Of a stretch of DNA of 64,000 nucleotides, positions 9,634 through 17,595 are shown piece after piece. Source of the stretch: DATHTS01 sp965219305. Lineage in GTDB: Bacteria; Acidobacteriota; Blastocatellia; Pyrinomonadales; Pyrinomonadaceae. Every line of letters starts with the position of its first letter. Positions within the stretch are counted from its first letter, which is position 1. A model generated the notes under the pieces. It made no database searches and was not told where the DNA came from. It worked only from the letters and a program-made list of their open reading frames with translations. Made by a program: the position numbers and the translations under genes. The stretch lies in contig OZ244725.1 in assembly GCA_965219305.1 (NCBI GenBank), positions 3,906,001 to 3,970,000 of the forward strand, given 5' to 3'.

Positions 9634-10338
9634 CTACTGATTCGCAAAACGATAGCCGACACCGCGCACGGTTTGCAGAATTTGCGGCTTTTCGGGCGTG
9701 TCTTCCAGATATTTTCTCAATCTGACAATAAAGTTATCAATCGCCCGCGTGTCGGTGTCTTCGTGCAAATCCCAGACTTCTTCGAGAATCGTCTTACGCG
9801 AAACCGCCGTTCCCGCATTTTCAAACAAAAATTTCAAGAGATTTACTTCCATCAAAGTAAGCTGGATTTTCTCGTCGCCGTTACTAAGTTCGAGATTTCC
9901 GAGATCAATCGTTCTGCCGTTTATCTCTAAAAATTCGCCCGAAGTTTTTACTTTTTCTTCTTCGGAAAGCCATTTTCGGCGGCGCAAAAGTCCGTTCAGG
10001 CGCGCCAGAAAAATATTTAATTCAAACGGTTTCGGCAGATAATCGTCTGCGCCCGCTTCAAATCCTTGAAGAACATCTTCGGGGCGATTAAGTGCCGTAA
10101 GCATCAGGATCGGTGTGAAATTTCCTTTTTCGCGCATCGTTCGCGCCACGGCGAAACCGTCCGCGCCGGGCAGCATCACGTCGAGGACGACGGCATCGAA
10201 ATTTTTGTTTTTATCGATTAAAATGTCGAGTGCGGTTTCGCCGTTGTCAATCGTTTCAACTTCGTAATCTTCGGCTTCGAGATTAAAACGCAAACCTTCA
10301 GCCAGATGTTTTTCGTCTTCGACGACGAGAATTCTCAT
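9634..10338 (-). CDS. OmpR/PhoB-family response regulator
   Basis: DNA-binding response regulator of a two-component system. The receiver domain occupies residues 1-120, with acidic pocket EDE (8-9), phosphoacceptor Asp53 in VVLDVMLPGADG, and the conserved Lys in LPKPF. The C-terminal winged helix covers residues about 130-230 and ends in TVRGVGYRF, the usual wing of this family. At 234 aa it is standard. It lies 9 bp downstream of the histidine kinase and is certainly co-transcribed with it. The regulon is not evident from the neighbours. Confidence 0.95.
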   Translation of the reverse strand: MRILVVEDEKHLAEGLRFNLEAEDYEVETIDNGETALDILIDKNKNFDAVVLDVMLPGADGFAVARTMREKGNFTPILMLTALNRPEDVLQGFEAGADDYLPKPFELNIFLARLNGLLRRRKWLSEEEKVKTSGEFLEINGRTIDLGNLELSNGDEKIQLTLMEVNLLKFLFENAGTAVSRKTILEEVWDLHEDTDTRAIDNFIVRLRKYLEDTPEKPQILQTVRGVGYRFANQ

Positions 10339-10347
10339 AATTTGATT

Positions 10348-11238
10348 CTACACTTTTTCACTTTTAAACTGCACGATGAACTCGCTTCCTTTTCCGAGAC
10401 CTTCGCTTTCGACGCGGATTTTCCCGCCGTGTTTTTTTACTAAGGCTTGCACGATAAAAAGTCCCAAACCCGTGCCTTTGACCGTTTGCGTCGAATCGCC
10501 GGGAACTCTGTAAAATCGTTTGAAAACTCTTTTTAATTCGTTTTTAGGAATGCCGTCTCCTGAATCTTTGACGCGAACTTCAAATTTCTTTTCGTCCAAG
10601 GTTTTCAACGAAACATTTACATTTACTGATTCGCCGGAATACTTTACCGCATTGTCCAAAAGATTAGTAAAAACTACTTGCAGATCGCTCTTATTGCCTT
10701 TTAAAAATAATTCCTCGTCAAAATTTTCAAATTCCATCATATCTTTCGGCAAATTATAACGGCTCAGAATTATCGCGGCGCACTCGCGCAAAATTTCGTT
10801 GATATTTATCGTCGCCGACGTATTGAGTTTTTTCTGAACGCGCGAACGGCTGGCGTGTAAAACCTGTTCGACCGTCGTCAAAAGACGGTCGCTGTCCGAA
10901 AGCATAACGTCGTAGAATTCTTCGCGTTTGGCAGGCGAAACATCGCGCGTTTTCAAGGTTTCGAGATAAAGTCTGATTGACGCAATCGGCGTTTTCAGTT
11001 CGTGCGTAACGGCATTTAAAAATGCGTCGTGCTGTTCGTTGCGGCGAATTTCGCGCAGCAAAAACGTCGTGTTTAGAACCAATCCGGTGATGATCAGCGC
11101 GAAGAAAATAATGCCGAAAACGAGCAGTGCGATTTCCTGTAAATTCAGCAAAATCCAGCCGACATTGAGCGCGACCGCGAGTGCGATTAGGCAAATGCCG
11201 GAGACCAGAAAGAAAACTGCTGTTTTTCGACGACGCAT
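10348..11238 (-). CDS. Sensor histidine kinase
   Basis: Membrane histidine kinase partner of the response regulator just downstream. Two N-terminal membrane helices (about residues 7-30 and 35-62) with almost no loop between them replace a periplasmic sensor, and I see no HAMP domain, so it probably senses something within or near the membrane. The H-box is FLNAVTHELKTP with His79. The ATPase boxes are N (NLLDNAVKYSGE), G1 (KDSGDGIP) and G2 (GTGLGLFIV). It is short at 296 aa for lack of a sensor domain. It is divergent from the hydroxylase gene at 11371. Confidence 0.93.
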   Translation of the reverse strand: MRRRKTAVFFLVSGICLIALAVALNVGWILLNLQEIALLVFGIIFFALIITGLVLNTTFLLREIRRNEQHDAFLNAVTHELKTPIASIRLYLETLKTRDVSPAKREEFYDVMLSDSDRLLTTVEQVLHASRSRVQKKLNTSATININEILRECAAIILSRYNLPKDMMEFENFDEELFLKGNKSDLQVVFTNLLDNAVKYSGESVNVNVSLKTLDEKKFEVRVKDSGDGIPKNELKRVFKRFYRVPGDSTQTVKGTGLGLFIVQALVKKHGGKIRVESEGLGKGSEFIVQFKSEKV

Positions 11239-11333
11239 CTAAGTTAAAATGTAGAACGGAAAACGGAAAATAGAAAATGGAAGAGTTGTTTTCCTTTAAC
11301 AATTTCTCTCTCGAATTTTCCGCCTTCGAAATA

Positions 11334-11339
11334 TATAAT
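11334..11339 (+). promoter_or_regulatory. Candidate -10 element for the hydroxylase gene
   Basis: Perfect TATAAT about 31 bp before the ATG at 11371; no good -35 is visible. The divergent spacer to the kinase (11239-11370) also holds short purine-rich near-repeats (GGAAAACGGAAAATAGAAAA). Confidence 0.35.
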
Positions 11340-11370
11340 AGAAAACGCAACGCTGATAAACGTCCGCAAA

Positions 11371-12279
11371 ATGTTTAAGGACAACGGCTTTCCGATTGTT
11401 TGCAACTTAAAAACGATGCTCAAACCGACCGTTATCGCCATACCGATTTTCGCTCTCCTGATCGCCGTCGAGGCGTTTTTGGCAATTCGTGAATCGCACG
11501 AGGAATATGACAAAAAAGACGCTTGGAATAATATTTTAATCGGTTTTATCAGCGTCGCGTTCGGTTTCTTTTTCAGTTTTATACAGGTTTTCTTTTATGA
11601 ATCACTCGTCGGTTTCGCGCCGTTTCAAATGCCGATGAATACGGTTTGGGCGTGGATTTTACTGGTTTTTGTTGACGATTTTGCTTATTACTGGTTTCAT
11701 CGTTTCAGCCACGAAATTCGTTTTTTCTGGAACTTTCACGTCGTGCATCATTCGTCTAATCAATACAATTTAAGCGTCGCCGTTCGCCAGAGTTGGTTCG
11801 GCGGCATTGCACATTGGATTTTTTACGTTCCGATAGCTTTGTTCGGTTTCCCTTTTTGGGCGTTGGTGCTTGTTCACGGCTCGAATCTTATTTATCAATT
11901 CTGGATTCACACGAAAGTCATCAAAAAAACCGGCTGGCTCGAACATATTTTCAACACGCCGTCGCATCATCGCGTTCATCACGGCGTAAACGACGAATAT
12001 CTCGACCGGAATTACGCCGGAATTTTTATCATCTGGGATAAAATTTTCGGCACGTTTACCGAAGAAAAAGAGATTGTCCGCTACGGAATTACGACTCCGC
12101 TGAACAGTTACAATCCGGTTTGGATCAACACGCACGCCTGGTTTGAAACATTCTTAGCAATGCGCGCAAAGAAAACTCTGCGCGGAAAACTCCGCTGTTT
12201 TTTCGGTTCGCCGGATATGAATTTTGACGAATTCGATGCGAAATCAAATTCGTCTCCGCAGCCATCGGCTAAAATCTAA
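11371..12279 (+). CDS. Sterol desaturase / fatty acid hydroxylase family membrane protein
   Basis: Di-iron membrane oxygenase family protein acting on lipids. The histidine clusters expected for the family are all present: HRFSHE, HVVHHSS and HHRVHH, with a further NPVW...HAW downstream. About four membrane helices are visible (for instance VIAIPIFALLIAVEAFLAI and the region around IGFISVAFGFFFSF). Two starts are possible, ATG 11371 or ATG 11416 (MLKPTVIA). Neither has a clear Shine-Dalgarno, and I kept the longer. The substrate cannot be read from the sequence. The gene is divergent from the histidine kinase. Confidence 0.88.
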   Translation: MFKDNGFPIVCNLKTMLKPTVIAIPIFALLIAVEAFLAIRESHEEYDKKDAWNNILIGFISVAFGFFFSFIQVFFYESLVGFAPFQMPMNTVWAWILLVFVDDFAYYWFHRFSHEIRFFWNFHVVHHSSNQYNLSVAVRQSWFGGIAHWIFYVPIALFGFPFWALVLVHGSNLIYQFWIHTKVIKKTGWLEHIFNTPSHHRVHHGVNDEYLDRNYAGIFIIWDKIFGTFTEEKEIVRYGITTPLNSYNPVWINTHAWFETFLAMRAKKTLRGKLRCFFGSPDMNFDEFDAKSNSSPQPSAKI

Positions 12280-12285
12280 CAGATT

Positions 12286-13173
12286 TCAGCTTTCACTTTC
12301 CAGCATTTTCTTCGCTTCTAAAAGACTTTTCATATGCTGTTCGGTTACGACCGGATAACTCATTTCGAGCGATTTTAATTTATTTATAATTACATTTGAA
12401 ACGACGATGCGCGTAAACCATTTGTGGTCTGCCGGAACGATATACCACGGCGCGTTTTTCGTGCTTGTATTGCTGATAGCATCGGCGTAAACTTCCATAT
12501 ATTTATCCCAAAAACCACGCTCTTTCGCGTCCGAAGCGGAAAATTTCCAGTTCTTTTCAGGACGATTGATGCGGTCTAAGAAACGCTCTTTTTGTTCTTC
12601 TTTTGAAACATTGAGGAAGAATTTGAGAACGTGAATTCCATTTTCCGATAAATATTGTTCAAAATTGCGCATTTGCCCGAAACGCTGCTGCCAGATATTC
12701 GGATTTTCTTTAATTTCGTGCGGCAGACGTTGGAATTGCAAGATTTCCGGGTGAACGCGGACGACTAAAACGTCTTCGTAATACGAACGGTTGAAAATTC
12801 CTATGCGCCCGCGTTCGGGCAAGACTTTCATCGCCCGCCATAAATAATCGTGATCTAATTCTTCCGGCGAAGGCTGTTTAAATGAATTGACATCAACGCC
12901 TTGCGGATTCAGCCCCGACATTACGTGCTTGATCGCGCTGTCTTTTCCGGCGGCATCCATCGCCTGAAAAATTATCAAAAGCGCGTTTACATCCTGCGCC
13001 CACAAAACGCTCTGCAAATCGGAAAGTTTTTTTATATTCTCTTTCAAATCTTTTTTCGCACGATCTTTATCGTTATAATCACCTGTGTAACCGGACGGAA
13101 AATTTGAAAGATCAATTTGAGAATTTTCCGGGACGAGAAATTGTTCGATATTCATAGAAACTATTTTAACCAT
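12286..13173 (-). CDS. Polyphosphate kinase 2 family protein (polyphosphate:nucleotide phosphotransferase)
   Basis: Transfers phosphate between polyphosphate and nucleotides in the cytosol. The PPK2 core has the Walker A-like MDAAGKDSA (Asp73-Asp78), the lid region VNSFKQPSPEELDHDYLWR, and the Walker B-like IGIFNRSYYEDVLVVRVHP. At 295 aa it is a single-domain PPK2. Two starts are in frame, at 13173 and at 13155 (MNIEQFLV), and neither has a clear ribosome site. The start region nearly touches the divergent dehydrogenase gene at 13179. The preferred nucleotide (ADP/AMP or GDP) is not decided. Confidence 0.93.
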   Translation of the reverse strand: MVKIVSMNIEQFLVPENSQIDLSNFPSGYTGDYNDKDRAKKDLKENIKKLSDLQSVLWAQDVNALLIIFQAMDAAGKDSAIKHVMSGLNPQGVDVNSFKQPSPEELDHDYLWRAMKVLPERGRIGIFNRSYYEDVLVVRVHPEILQFQRLPHEIKENPNIWQQRFGQMRNFEQYLSENGIHVLKFFLNVSKEEQKERFLDRINRPEKNWKFSASDAKERGFWDKYMEVYADAISNTSTKNAPWYIVPADHKWFTRIVVSNVIINKLKSLEMSYPVVTEQHMKSLLEAKKMLESES

Positions 13174-13178
13174 AAATT

Positions 13179-14351
13179 ATGAAATACAAAATCCTTTTGC
13201 TTTGCTTTGTGATTTTTTCGGCGAATATTTTCGCACAAAAACTCGTGCCGCACGAGATAAAGTTAAACAACGGCAAGAAATTCAACTTAAATCTGCCTGC
13301 CGATTACGATATAATTCCTGCCGCCGAAGGTTTAAAGCGTGTGCGTTTTTTCACTGAATCGCCTGACGGGAGAATTTTCGTGACCGATATGTTTGATTTA
13401 ACCGATAACACGAAAGGCAAAGTTTATATTCTCGACGATTTTGATGAAAAGACGGGCAAATTCGGCAAAATCATCACTTATATGTCGAACTTGAAAAATC
13501 CTAATTCGGTCGCATTTTACACCGATGAGAACAGTCAGGATTGGTTTTATCTCGCCGAAACCGACAAGTTGACGCGCCGTAAATTCAAAAAAGGCGAAAC
13601 CGCACCGACGGACAATAAGCCGCAAACTCTGGCGACTTTTCCCGATTATGGTTTGAGTTATAAATACGGCGGTTGGCATCTAACACGCACGGTGTTGATC
13701 GGCGGAAACGGGAAACTTTATGTTTCGGTCGGTTCGAGTTGTAATTCCTGTATCGAAAAAGAAAAAGTCCGCGCGGCGATTATTGAAATGAATCCCGACG
13801 GAAGCGATCAGCGAATTTTTGCGAAAGGTTTGCGAAATTCGGTCGGTTTGATGTGGCTCGGAAATAATCTTTTCGCAACGAATCAGGGCGCGGATCATCT
13901 CGGTTTGAACGCGCCGGACGAAACTTTTTATAATATTAAAAGCGGAACGGATTACGGTTGGGCGCGTTGTTATCAATCGAACGGGAAAATTTACATTGAT
14001 AAAACAATCAAACCGAACAAAGGATGTCGTGGCGTTCCCGTTTCTTACGCATATTTTCCGGCTCATTCTTCGGCGATGGGTTTTGATTATTTCGATTCGG
14101 AAACTTCCGACGAATTTATCAAAGATTCGTTTCTCGTCGCGCTTCACGGTTCGACGGATAAAAAGATCGGACACGGTTACAAAATCGTCGTTGTGCGGAA
14201 AGACAAAAAAACGGAAGATTTTATGACTGGATTTCTGCAAGGCGGCACAGTCAACGGTCGTCCGCTCGATATTTATAAAATGTCGCCCGATTCATTTCTT
14301 TTAAGCGACGATCACGACGGCGTGATTTATTATGTCCGAAAAAAGATGTAA
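13179..14351 (+). CDS. Secreted PQQ-type sugar/sorbosone dehydrogenase-like beta-propeller protein
   Basis: Exported protein resembling the soluble aldose-sugar/sorbosone dehydrogenase family. A signal peptide (MKYKILLLCFVIFSANIFAQ) is followed by propeller-type repeats: SPDGRIFVTD, YMSNLKNPNSVAFYTDE, GGNGKLYVSVGSSCNSC, FAKGLRNSVGLMW, NQGADHLG, and a final LLSDDHDGVIYYVR. These match the usual order in the family, including the GSSCN and GLRN motifs. The length of 390 aa is normal. Oxidation of a sugar aldehyde in the periplasm is family knowledge; the actual substrate is unknown. It starts 5 bp from the divergent PPK2 frame. Confidence 0.82.
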   Translation: MKYKILLLCFVIFSANIFAQKLVPHEIKLNNGKKFNLNLPADYDIIPAAEGLKRVRFFTESPDGRIFVTDMFDLTDNTKGKVYILDDFDEKTGKFGKIITYMSNLKNPNSVAFYTDENSQDWFYLAETDKLTRRKFKKGETAPTDNKPQTLATFPDYGLSYKYGGWHLTRTVLIGGNGKLYVSVGSSCNSCIEKEKVRAAIIEMNPDGSDQRIFAKGLRNSVGLMWLGNNLFATNQGADHLGLNAPDETFYNIKSGTDYGWARCYQSNGKIYIDKTIKPNKGCRGVPVSYAYFPAHSSAMGFDYFDSETSDEFIKDSFLVALHGSTDKKIGHGYKIVVVRKDKKTEDFMTGFLQGGTVNGRPLDIYKMSPDSFLLSDDHDGVIYYVRKKM

Positions 14352-14356
14352 AACGC

Positions 14357-14395
14357 CGTATAAATTGAAATCATCACATAATTTTAATTTATACG
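14357..14395. terminator. AT-rich hairpin after the dehydrogenase gene
   Basis: CGTATAAATT (14357-14366) and AATTTATACG (14386-14395) form a perfect 10-bp stem 5 bp after the stop. No T-run follows, so termination is uncertain. Confidence 0.4.
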
Positions 14396-14454
14396 AACTT
14401 TCGTGTAAAATAGAACGTAGTTTTGATAGAATCTCAAAAAGGAGTTAGAAAAAA

Positions 14455-15243
14455 ATGAAATACAAATTAGCCGAAGACGCACACCCGCAAGTTAAACTTT
14501 TACTGCTTGCCGCCGCGATTACCGTCGCTTTGTGGTTTATCCCGTATGCCGATTATCTGGTTTATCCGGTTCGGCTGTTCGTAACTTTCATTCACGAAGG
14601 CAGCCACGCCGTCGCCGGACTTTTAACCGGCGCGTCCGTGCAAAGCCTGACAATCGCTTCGGACGGCAGCGGCGTTGTGCAGTCGCTTTCAAACAGTTGG
14701 CTCTCGGTTTTGATAACTTCGAGCGCGGGTTATCTCGGCGCGATCGCGTTCGGTTCGGCTCTTTTGATGCTGATTCGTAAATCTTATTCGTCGAGAATCG
14801 TTTTAGTTGCTTCCGCCGCGTTTATCGGAATAATGACGCTCGTTTTCGGACTTCTCGCGCCGCTTTGGAATGTCTTTTCGGTTGACGTAACCGCTTCGAG
14901 CATCGCGTTTACGGTCATTTCCGGCGTATTTTTGACTGCCGGACTTTTAGCGATCGCCAAATATGCGTCGAATTGGTGGGCGAATTTCACGCTCGCGTTT
15001 CTCGCCGTGCAGTGTATTTTGAACGCGGTTTCCGATCTGAAAACATTGCTTTACATCAATTCGCCGCTCGCGCCCTCGCCGATGCACTCGGACGCGGCAA
15101 ATATGGCGGCGGCAACGGGAATTCCGGCGATTTTGTGGGTTTTCATCTGGATCGGTATTTCAATTCTGCTGATTTCGGTCGGTTTGAGAGTTTACGCTGT
15201 GGCGAATCAATCGAAAAATCACGAATTGCCGTTTGAAGATTAA
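14455..15243 (+). CDS. M50B-like membrane metallopeptidase family protein
   Basis: Integral membrane protein of 262 aa. The zinc motif HEGSH (His47, Glu48, His51) lies in FVTFIHEGSHAVAGLLTG, within a membrane-helix context as in site-2-type peptidases of the M50B-like group. Six or so hydrophobic segments follow. A good Shine-Dalgarno (AAAGGAG, 14441-14447) sets the start at 14455. The second metal ligand region (an NxxPxxxLDG-type motif) is not obvious, so catalytic competence is unproven. A strong terminator follows, so this is a single-gene unit. Confidence 0.75.
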   Translation: MKYKLAEDAHPQVKLLLLAAAITVALWFIPYADYLVYPVRLFVTFIHEGSHAVAGLLTGASVQSLTIASDGSGVVQSLSNSWLSVLITSSAGYLGAIAFGSALLMLIRKSYSSRIVLVASAAFIGIMTLVFGLLAPLWNVFSVDVTASSIAFTVISGVFLTAGLLAIAKYASNWWANFTLAFLAVQCILNAVSDLKTLLYINSPLAPSPMHSDAANMAAATGIPAILWVFIWIGISILLISVGLRVYAVANQSKNHELPFED

Positions 15244-15268
15244 TTTTAGAAATTTATCGTTTTTGAAC

Positions 15269-15315
15269 ATTTAGAGTTCGGTTTTCTTAATCAGAATCCG
15301 AACTCTAAATTTTTT
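15269..15315 (+). terminator. Strong Rho-independent terminator
   Basis: Perfect 13-bp stem: ATTTAGAGTTCGG (15269-15281) pairs with CCGAACTCTAAAT (15298-15310), with a 16-nt loop and then a run of T. It ends transcription of the M50-like gene. A GTG start follows only 6 bp after it. Confidence 0.85.
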
Positions 15316-15320
15316 ATAGA

Positions 15321-15587
15321 GTGAGCATAACAGAGAAACAAATCGTTTTAAGAGAACTTCACGTCGGTTCACGCCTTCTCGTTCAGGGCAAAAAAGATTG
15401 GCGAATGGCGGTCGTTTCGATGATTTTCGCCGATAAAATAATCTTGCAGGTTTGTTCGCCGACGGGCAGAACTTACCGCCGCAAATTCGCCACCGAAACC
15501 ATTCTGCAAGCCAAAGGCGGATTATTGATTCTCGGCGATGAAAACGTTTGGCGCGAAGATTACGTGAAATACGATTGCCGTTGGTAA
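15321..15587 (+). CDS. Small basic hypothetical protein upstream of the acyltransferase
   Basis: An 88-aa frame starting with GTG, with no clear ribosome site. The protein is basic, beta-rich by eye (SRLLVQGKKDWRMAVVSMIF, KIILQVCSPTGRTYRRKF) and ends in DENVWREDYVKYDCRW. I recognise no family. It lies 8 bp before the LpxL-like gene, so it is probably translated in the same unit, but a strong terminator stands just upstream of its start. A later ATG at about 15402 would give 61 aa. It could be a real small gene or a leader. Confidence 0.55.
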   Translation: MSITEKQIVLRELHVGSRLLVQGKKDWRMAVVSMIFADKIILQVCSPTGRTYRRKFATETILQAKGGLLILGDENVWREDYVKYDCRW

Positions 15588-15595
15588 GCTGAAAA

Positions 15596-16507
15596 ATGCC
15601 GAAAAAGCGCAGTAAATTACAAACCAAAGCCGAACTTTTCGCCGTTCGTTTTCTGCTCGGCGGCATCGGCGTTTTGCCTTTGAAAAGTTCGATGAAATTC
15701 GGCAAATCGGTTGGCAGATTTATCGGCACGAAATTTCCGAAACTGCAAAAAACCGCGAGACGAAATCTCGAAATCGCTCTGCCGGAATTGTCCGAAGCAG
15801 AAAAAGAAAAGATCATTCACGGCACTTTCGAATCGCTCGGCAGGCATCTCGGTTTTATCGCCAATTTCAAAAAATTCAAGCACGAAGACATTTTAAATCT
15901 CGTCGAAGTCGTCGGCAAAGAGGAAAATTTCGATCCGGCGTTCGCGCAGGGCAAAGGCGTTTTGTTTTTCACGGGACATTTCGGCAGTTGGGAAGTTTTC
16001 AATCTGCTCGCGCCGTCATTCGGTTACGAAATGAATATTCTCGTCCGCCGGATTGATAATCCCGAAGTCGAAAAATACATTGATACGATGCGGACGAAAT
16101 TCGGCAGCGTTACGCTAGACAAAAAACAGTCGGCGCGAAAGATGTATCGCATTTTGGAAAACGGCGAGCTTTTGGGAATTTTAGCGGATTTGAACGCGCA
16201 GGAACACGAAGGTGTATTCGTAGATTTTTTCGGAATTCCGGCTTCGACGGCGACTAGTATTGCAAAATTAGCACTCAAAACAGGCGCAGCAGTTTTACCT
16301 GCGTTTGCCGTCTGGGAAGAAGAAAAACAAAAATACGTCGTCTATCTCGAACCGCAGATCGAAATTGCACAAGACGAAACAATAGAAAATTTAACGCAAA
16401 AAATTACGAGCGTCGTCGAAAAATACGTCCGCAAATATCCCGAACAATGGCTCTGGATTCACAAACGCTGGAACACGCGCCCGAAAGGCGAGAAGTTGCT
16501 TTATTAG
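15596..16507 (+). CDS. LpxL/HtrB-family lysophospholipid (lipid A) acyltransferase
   Basis: Inner-membrane acyltransferase that adds a secondary acyl chain, most likely to lipid A. The catalytic HxxxxE-type motif is in FFTGHFGSWEVFN. The second block is LADLNAQEHEGVFVDFFGIPASTATSIAKLA, and the end has WLWIHKRWNTRP, which is highly typical of LpxL-type enzymes. At 303 aa the length fits. The N-terminal hydrophobic stretch (LFAVRFLLGGIGVLPL) may anchor it. It implies a lipopolysaccharide-bearing outer membrane, although some non-LPS organisms use homologues. Confidence 0.9.
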   Translation: MPKKRSKLQTKAELFAVRFLLGGIGVLPLKSSMKFGKSVGRFIGTKFPKLQKTARRNLEIALPELSEAEKEKIIHGTFESLGRHLGFIANFKKFKHEDILNLVEVVGKEENFDPAFAQGKGVLFFTGHFGSWEVFNLLAPSFGYEMNILVRRIDNPEVEKYIDTMRTKFGSVTLDKKQSARKMYRILENGELLGILADLNAQEHEGVFVDFFGIPASTATSIAKLALKTGAAVLPAFAVWEEEKQKYVVYLEPQIEIAQDETIENLTQKITSVVEKYVRKYPEQWLWIHKRWNTRPKGEKLLY

Positions 16508-16556
16508 TGAATCGTGAATTGCCGAAAAATTTAGAGTCATTAAAATCTTTTACAAT

Positions 16557-17528
16557 TTACGATTCAAGATTCAAGATTTTTAAATACCACTCGACAAATT
16601 TAGGAATTCCGTCTTCGATCTTGGTTTGTGGATTGTAACCCAATAATTCACGCGCTTTCGATATTTCAGCATAAGTCATCGGCACATCGCCGGGCTGCAT
16701 CGGTTGGCGGTTGATGATCGCTTTTTTGCCGAGACTTTTTTCTAAAAGTTTGATCAGTTTTGTCAGTTCGATAGTCTGCGATTCGCCGAGATTGAGGACT
16801 TCGTAATTCGTTTTGTCGTAATCAATCGCCGCGCACACGCCTTGGATAATGTCGTCAACGTATGTGTAATCGCGTCTGGTCGTGCCGTCGCCGAAGACGG
16901 GAATTGGTTTTCCCTCGCAGATCAATTTCGAGAATTTGTGAATCGCCAGATCGGGACGCTGACGCGCCCCGTAAACGGTAAAAAATCTGAGACAAACCGT
17001 GCGAATATCGTAAAGATGCGAAAACGTATGACAGAGTAGTTCGCCCGCCGCTTTCGTCGCCGCATAAGGCGAGATCGGCTGCTGAATTCTGTCTTCTTCG
17101 GTAAAAGGAACTTTGCAATTTATCCCGTAAACGCTGGACGAAGAACCGAAAACGAATTGCCCGACATCGAATTCGTTAGCCAATTCGAGCAAATTCAGAG
17201 TGCCGTTTACATTGACTTCCGTGTAAAGTTTCGGATTCAGCAAAGACGGACGCACGCCTGCGTAAGCCGCGAGATGAACTATCGTATCAAATTCCCCCTC
17301 TGAAAAAACTTCCCGCAAACCTTCGCGGTCACAAATGTCCGTTTGATAAATTTTCAAACGCGGATTTTTGCTGTTCGGTTCGATGTTAGCGTGTTTAACG
17401 GCGGGCGAATAAAAATCATTGAAATTATCAACAACGCAAATTTCATTGTTCGTATTTTTGAGCAGATTATCAACCAGATGCGACCCGATAAATCCCGCTC
17501 CGCCCGTAACTAAAATGTGTTTTTTCAT
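16557..17528 (-). CDS. NAD-dependent nucleotide-sugar epimerase (UDP-glucuronate/UDP-glucose 4-epimerase-like)
   Basis: Extended short-chain dehydrogenase acting on a nucleotide sugar for surface polysaccharides. The NAD-binding motif is TGGAGFIGSHL near the N terminus, and the catalytic Ser/Tyr-x3-Lys is SPYAATKAA. The downstream block TVYGARQRPDLAIHKFSKLI plus GDGTTRRDYTYVDDI is characteristic of the UDP-glucuronate epimerase/GalE-like group. At 323 aa it is the usual size. The C-terminal codons run into a short direct repeat (TTGAATCTTGAATC), which may have extended the natural end slightly. It stands alone on the minus strand. Confidence 0.9.
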   Translation of the reverse strand: MKKHILVTGGAGFIGSHLVDNLLKNTNNEICVVDNFNDFYSPAVKHANIEPNSKNPRLKIYQTDICDREGLREVFSEGEFDTIVHLAAYAGVRPSLLNPKLYTEVNVNGTLNLLELANEFDVGQFVFGSSSSVYGINCKVPFTEEDRIQQPISPYAATKAAGELLCHTFSHLYDIRTVCLRFFTVYGARQRPDLAIHKFSKLICEGKPIPVFGDGTTRRDYTYVDDIIQGVCAAIDYDKTNYEVLNLGESQTIELTKLIKLLEKSLGKKAIINRQPMQPGDVPMTYAEISKARELLGYNPQTKIEDGIPKFVEWYLKILNLES

Positions 17529-17595
17529 CTCCAGAGTTCGGTGAAAGAGTAACTTTCAAAAGGGCAAGTTACCATATTTTTTTAATCGTTCAAAA

